DNA of 19,440 nt from NCBI GenBank assembly GCA_017440445.1, contig JAFSHE010000230.1:1-19440 (forward strand), in the 5' to 3' direction. How positions within the stretch are numbered: the first letter of the stretch is position 1; each line of letters starts with the position of its first letter. A program made the position numbers and the translations under genes. The notes beneath the pieces are model-generated. The model was not told the origin of the DNA. It made no database searches and saw only the letters and a program-made list of their open reading frames with translations. This DNA comes from Oscillospiraceae bacterium. Its GTDB lineage: Bacteria > Bacillota_A > Clostridia > Oscillospirales > Ruminococcaceae. Positions 17,501-19,440 of this stretch are shown in pieces.

Positions 17501-19250
17501 CGTCGGCACTGTTGTTGACAACAGCCTGCCACTGAAGTCCCTCCGAAGCTGTTTCCATACAGATACCATACTTCTGCATTACGCCTGCCATGATACCTGC
17601 GCCACTGTATTCTGTTGCGGAGGGAATACCATCCACCAGTACATCGCCGTCAGTTATAGCTATTTTATATGTATACTGCTTTTCGTCGATATCATCGGTA
17701 ACAGTTATGATGTCACCCAGTATGTCAACTGTGGGACCGCTTGTATCAATACCGAACTGCTTGTCGGTAATGCCTGAAAGAGAACCATCTGTGCGGTAGT
17801 TGAAAGAGCCATCACGGATGTACTCCACACCGATAAGCTCCAGCGGCTCTATCCTGCCTTCCATACCCTCGGCAATGGTGATAGGCTCGAATACCAGCTT
17901 TGATACACTGCCTGAGTTGAGGGACGGCTTTATCGACTGTATCTCCTTGAGGGGAGTTGTAACATAGTTGCCGTCAGCATCGGTGACATTCCATTTGAGC
18001 CTTACATCCGAGTTGCTGTAGCCCTCTGCCACATGTACCTGTTCGGTCATGATAAGATCCATGCCTACCCAGTCGCCGTAAGTAGCGAAAAGGTCCTCAC
18101 GTGCGGGTTCTGCGTCGTCCTTTATCATGCTTCCGCTTATCTCTGCGGAGGCAAGCTGTGGCTCCACTGCATCAAGTGTAACAGTCTTCTTTCTGAGGTC
18201 AACAGTTTCGCTCAGAACAAGGGGGTTACCCGCAATATCGGTAATGGGAGATTCAACGGTGCATCCCATAGTAGAGCCTATGGAAAGCATCAAAGGATAC
18301 TCACCGTACTCCGACATATCATCCACCTGAACAAGACGCCATTCCTTTTCCTGCAGGACGTCGCCCTGATCGCCCACAGCGGTAAAGCCTATCCTCTTGC
18401 CGTCAAGAACGGTAGCCTCGAACTCCACCTCGGTAGTTTCCACATCGAGATTCTTGCTTACTCTTGGGATAAATGTGACCTTTATCTTTAATGTTTTCAG
18501 AACATCTGCATTAACGGAGTTCGCCGCATGGGGACGGAGCTCATCGCCCGTATTGAGCCAGATTATAGGCTCATTGTTGTGCATATCTGCGGTAAAATTG
18601 GTATTTCCGGGGTTACGCATGTCTGCATACAAAAGCTCGAAACTATGGAAAAAATGTGCCTCGGTAATACCCATGACCACATTTCCCGGGGTGCTGTCCC
18701 AGCCTGTGTACTCAAACTCATAGGTCGAAGGGTGCTCCCTATACTTGGTGTAATACCTGTATACGGTGTTGAACTCCTTGATGCAGGATATCGCAGCATG
18801 AAGATCGTTGCTGTGGTCAAGCTCAAATGTGCTTGCCTCCCACCATGAATCAACACTCAAAGTGCCGTATGATGTAGCCAACTTTACTGTTCCCATGGCG
18901 GTACCGCCCGTAGCCTGAAGTCGGCGGTTAGACAGCGAATAATCCATCGGTGTGCTTTTATTCTTGAAAGCCCAGTGTACGGTGTTAGAAAACGAAAAAT
19001 TGCACTGGTCATCATTGTTGAACTTGGCACTGATAGAGGAGTTGAGATTCTCCGCCAGTTGTCTTGGCATCAGCTCAAATCCCGGGAATTCAGGCAGTTC
19101 AAGATATTTGGACGCATCAGCCCCCAGATCCTCCTCAGCCTGAGCAGTAACGGACACTGCAGGAACTGCGCCCAGAACTATCGCCGCTGCAAGTGCGGTA
19201 CTTAATGCACGCTTTCCGAAGTGTGCCAGCTTATAAAATGGATTTTTCAT
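11577..19250 (-). CDS. Giant secreted Ig-like repeat protein (2557 residues)
   Basis: Exported: signal peptide 1-38 (KRALSTALAAAIVLG, cleavage after AQA). The N-terminal 320 residues are rich in aromatic residues and match nothing I recognise. The rest is a long string of bacterial Ig-like beta domains. Domain starts look like DAVEPQL (358), DTSGPTVDI (499), DNKAPELQV (667), DKEAPVLNA (2209) and DRTRPSVML (2374). Domain ends carry D-x-x-GN-S/T turns: TDAIGNTS, SDKVGNLS, MDEYGNAS, SDKAGNTS and EDEAGNKT. It is acidic and poor in cysteine. No dockerin, LPXTG, choline-binding, S-layer or enzyme domain was seen, so how it stays at the surface is unclear; binding to the dockerin protein encoded 23 bp downstream is a reasonable guess. 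Its ATG overlaps the stop of a 25-codon ORF (ATGA), with GGAAG 6 bases and AAGGAG 14 bases upstream. Confidence 0.92.
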   Translation of the reverse strand: MKNPFYKLAHFGKRALSTALAAAIVLGAVPAVSVTAQAEEDLGADASKYLELPEFPGFELMPRQLAENLNSSISAKFNNDDQCNFSFSNTVHWAFKNKSTPMDYSLSNRRLQATGGTAMGTVKLATSYGTLSVDSWWEASTFELDHSNDLHAAISCIKEFNTVYRYYTKYREHPSTYEFEYTGWDSTPGNVVMGITEAHFFHSFELLYADMRNPGNTNFTADMHNNEPIIWLNTGDELRPHAANSVNADVLKTLKIKVTFIPRVSKNLDVETTEVEFEATVLDGKRIGFTAVGDQGDVLQEKEWRLVQVDDMSEYGEYPLMLSIGSTMGCTVESPITDIAGNPLVLSETVDLRKKTVTLDAVEPQLASAEISGSMIKDDAEPAREDLFATYGDWVGMDLIMTEQVHVAEGYSNSDVRLKWNVTDADGNYVTTPLKEIQSIKPSLNSGSVSKLVFEPITIAEGMEGRIEPLELIGVEYIRDGSFNYRTDGSLSGITDKQFGIDTSGPTVDILGDIITVTDDIDEKQYTYKIAITDGDVLVDGIPSATEYSGAGIMAGVMQKYGICMETASEGLQWQAVVNNSADAVDFDAVDDEGNPLYPVYNITDKAQYNEIELIHGGEYFLHIRLKCENDVVEIPGSVAINTEFVLTDAIGNTSKRNPVSIVGIEMDNKAPELQVFTRGFTITKDEATDTNTTTFTAGIIANDPNLQTVYYQWTDEGAAPADSAWIPLEYSNGIVNYEADVAGTVAKQLHVKTSDKVGNLSTYTSPEGTFKVDLTSVKPRYDIIKNDVKYGEVDNVQVLEPWMSTGDVDNVYTRVVMTLYNPESYGGSNGKDVYVAVLDSSAAYPVNLFDSTLEWTPVTIDYTDYRGNYTEVGDTTQTIDWSKYYGSVDIELAASTADLAPVAGEFVDVSSSDLAYRDLPELSVYYTCIRDDVFDITDASFVNGSKQTALISGSIMDYYNVGADPVGYSYKFDLTNTLDSSVSVADIDFENSYAAFEKLNNDGSPTGEFISDKFSLAHSESQNIAVPHIDGGYETGAYRLNVFIRQKAGGEKLFESVGAPFVVNNTKSPEYSGVSAYERGASVTAGGSLIIDLGKTADRANGEKIDVINVGVAETTTGKYDSIIYQDGMAAFLQGTTNGAYNDGDVYYDTDDDGLNITFSIKPELVTVLGEELGNITDVRIWNDLQKGSSDSVGWLLDENGETAAKLDSDGYYTWTKHFELADDLIEYDALIAHNKSHGEYLAEGRNIICYQFMQDNGELSPIYSVEVNISSEAPSVQVSFEYAQAIESTELLQNYDNYNKDILGTEYSRYTANALYFNIDSMYSDNGEISVYRATLEDNYSADAHWTYEKLDTTQPIKIQNQNIDGYCGYEGTAIEFGGGGTYSAKVSEFYIVMDEYGNASTFYPIVGTNSCNVRPIRDSEGNVTGYEEFSSNPDEYNYGYVDGILRTYHFAFDPSIGNITDAQGEFITEDDNYSNLYESVYNVGVVYIGGYSNPVDQLEVSVDGGVPVTVDTLYDVEKNPINNEPNAAGIISYDEGTLTLVFPYDDSKAEGEMIEHTISLKGYINGELAVNADGENAEVDVVITAPNIKPAIEQSTDAPELGAAYIKSNVYLYSENITEHTRKVEAYIDGIDYLYYDMKYALNGALPVYQDGTYTNIYYDKFGNEYELTVDITGMPTDPSVTVSTTELTKDPVTVTVTSGTADVEFEAVAKADDYADAYTLPDGSAEQTKAVDGGKAYEIVLTDCAEFWVRCTYNDGSTKYVKVNVDNIFNKPVDPEIVWAYDEGAVVDGVYYGDITAILTDKNGSLLTYNDSGAEVKYTFTPDDQKPFTFTGYVNKVGVEGPDVIATPPVTLKHPEPPAEDNAAPALGITGTMRYKGSSAVISGAFISEPESDLEEGYFSVSAEAYKAIYGDENVFTDTESFINSIGPADMYSFDLDILDESPVKVFITKGKNSSVPSYSTGKSDSVEGVSLVGRTLQITDNCEFSLHIVDAKNNSTSVLFNIAALGKEFPDPIVTQALTKKGDAVRVYISMPEIEGVIEHITDLKLTNEGAATEEDTKSKYYGMPYLSVEENGTVILNYSYMYDELEVTGSIEINVTCLDFSIPQVKTEKWSANYDASGVKLTNQDITAQFDFTKTISDAYFSDKDGNRVASATGTYPFGMTLAYFNNKVTVIYEGNADAVYLTVVAAPNTDLTNTIPLPGITTIDKEAPVLNAEAKTSFNHRYAIITLTTDEAVTLPDGTYGTKYEIKVRENGEYIYRISDKAGNTSEATVVIDDVISENLSIKLGNSNGEIIDPETYSIDLGDKLYIKTNRNATVRINCGADTISTTPDNWTEFTIEEDSIGMPTSIYAVDEYGNSALVYLSEVPVKDRTRPSVMLRKGMISASVDEGRESIEKLLRENIIASDDVTATADLKFSFELPASLTAGRYAVTYIVEDEAGNKTETRGWVRLYSGDEISIEVNGTRIERDETVIATAGTQTIDVTFTGEPYKIVWRTGIKSVGQMKNNANYLTAYTDKTENSMTVELSESGYYTFLVTTQGRDVYRFMIYVEV

Positions 19251-19324
19251 ATAGAACTTCCACTCTCCTTTCCTGTTGATACAATATGAATGGTCGATGA
19301 GATAGTATGTTTATAATCTTCCAT
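19247..19324 (-). CDS. 25-residue leader ORF coupled to the giant gene
   Basis: ATG 19324 has AAAGGAGG four bases upstream, the best ribosome site in this gap. The peptide MEDYKHTISSTIHIVSTGK... ends at TGA 19247-19249, which overlaps the giant gene's ATG as ATGA. Ribosomes finishing here could restart on the giant ORF, whose own ribosome sites are less well placed. It has no signal peptide or known motif. It may encode a real small protein or only serve to load ribosomes. A second frame (MWIKEELWK..., ATG near 19342) overlaps but lacks a ribosome site. Confidence 0.5.
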   Translation of the reverse strand: MEDYKHTISSTIHIVSTGKESGSSI

Positions 19325-19355
19325 AATTCCTCCTTTATCCACATGTTGATATAAA

Positions 19356-19440
19356 TTACTGTTTCTTGGTGCCGAGGATAAGCTCCTCTAAAGCTGCGTG
19401 GCTGGTCTTTTCCACATATTCTCTGAACTCGCTGAGGATA
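19356..19440 (-). CDS. C-terminal end of an unknown protein (partial at right edge)
   Basis: Open from the edge to TAA 19356-19358, encoding 27 or so residues (FREYVEKTSHAALEELILGTKKQ). It reads like an amphipathic helix with a lysine-rich end; the family cannot be told. The stop lies 31 bp before the 25-codon ORF with no terminator between, so this gene is probably the upstream member of the same operon. Confidence 0.5.
   Translation of the reverse strand, partial: ILSEFREYVEKTSHAALEELILGTKKQ

Overview
The window looks like an anaerobic gut or rumen Firmicute close to Ruminococcus. The main reason is a 2162-residue secreted protein (5065-11553, minus strand) that ends in a typical two-repeat dockerin, preceded by a beta module I associate with Ruminococcus dockerin proteins. 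The other families present (amidoligase, DUF960, DUF2971, serine recombinases) also fit Firmicutes with much mobile DNA. This taxonomic call is an inference from protein families; there is no rRNA or other phylogenetic marker here.

Layout. At 2-322 (plus) is the C-terminal end of a membrane protein. From 3337 down to 370 (minus) runs a compact four-gene unit: DUF960 protein, zinc-ribbon amidoligase, class II glutamine amidotransferase, and a small serine recombinase whose start overlaps the amidotransferase stop. The amidoligase and amidotransferase each carry one apparent single-base deletion. The unit ends at a good intrinsic terminator (321-359), and another terminator-like hairpin lies directly in front of its first ribosome binding site. 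Between 3338 and 3923 is a gene-free divergent control region with a 16-bp direct repeat, a consensus promoter and a structured leader. These lead into a plus-strand DUF2971 gene (3924-4730) that is visibly richer in A+T than its neighbours. At 4763-5047 (minus) is the leftover C-terminus of a large serine recombinase.

The right three quarters are one minus-strand operon. A partial gene runs off the right edge. It is followed by a 25-codon ORF, a 2557-residue secreted Ig-like protein without visible anchor (11577-19250), and, 23 bp later, the 2162-residue dockerin protein. The two giant proteins probably work together outside the cell: the dockerin protein can be held by a cohesin, and the larger one has no anchor and may bind its partner. 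A terminator at 4731-4757 closes this operon.

Most worth following: the giant pair, including an unusual glycine-rich amphipathic beta segment in the dockerin protein; the amidoligase/amidotransferase/recombinase operon with an attenuator-like element; and the DUF2971 gene with its structured leader. No CRISPR array, tRNA, rRNA or complete insertion sequence was seen.
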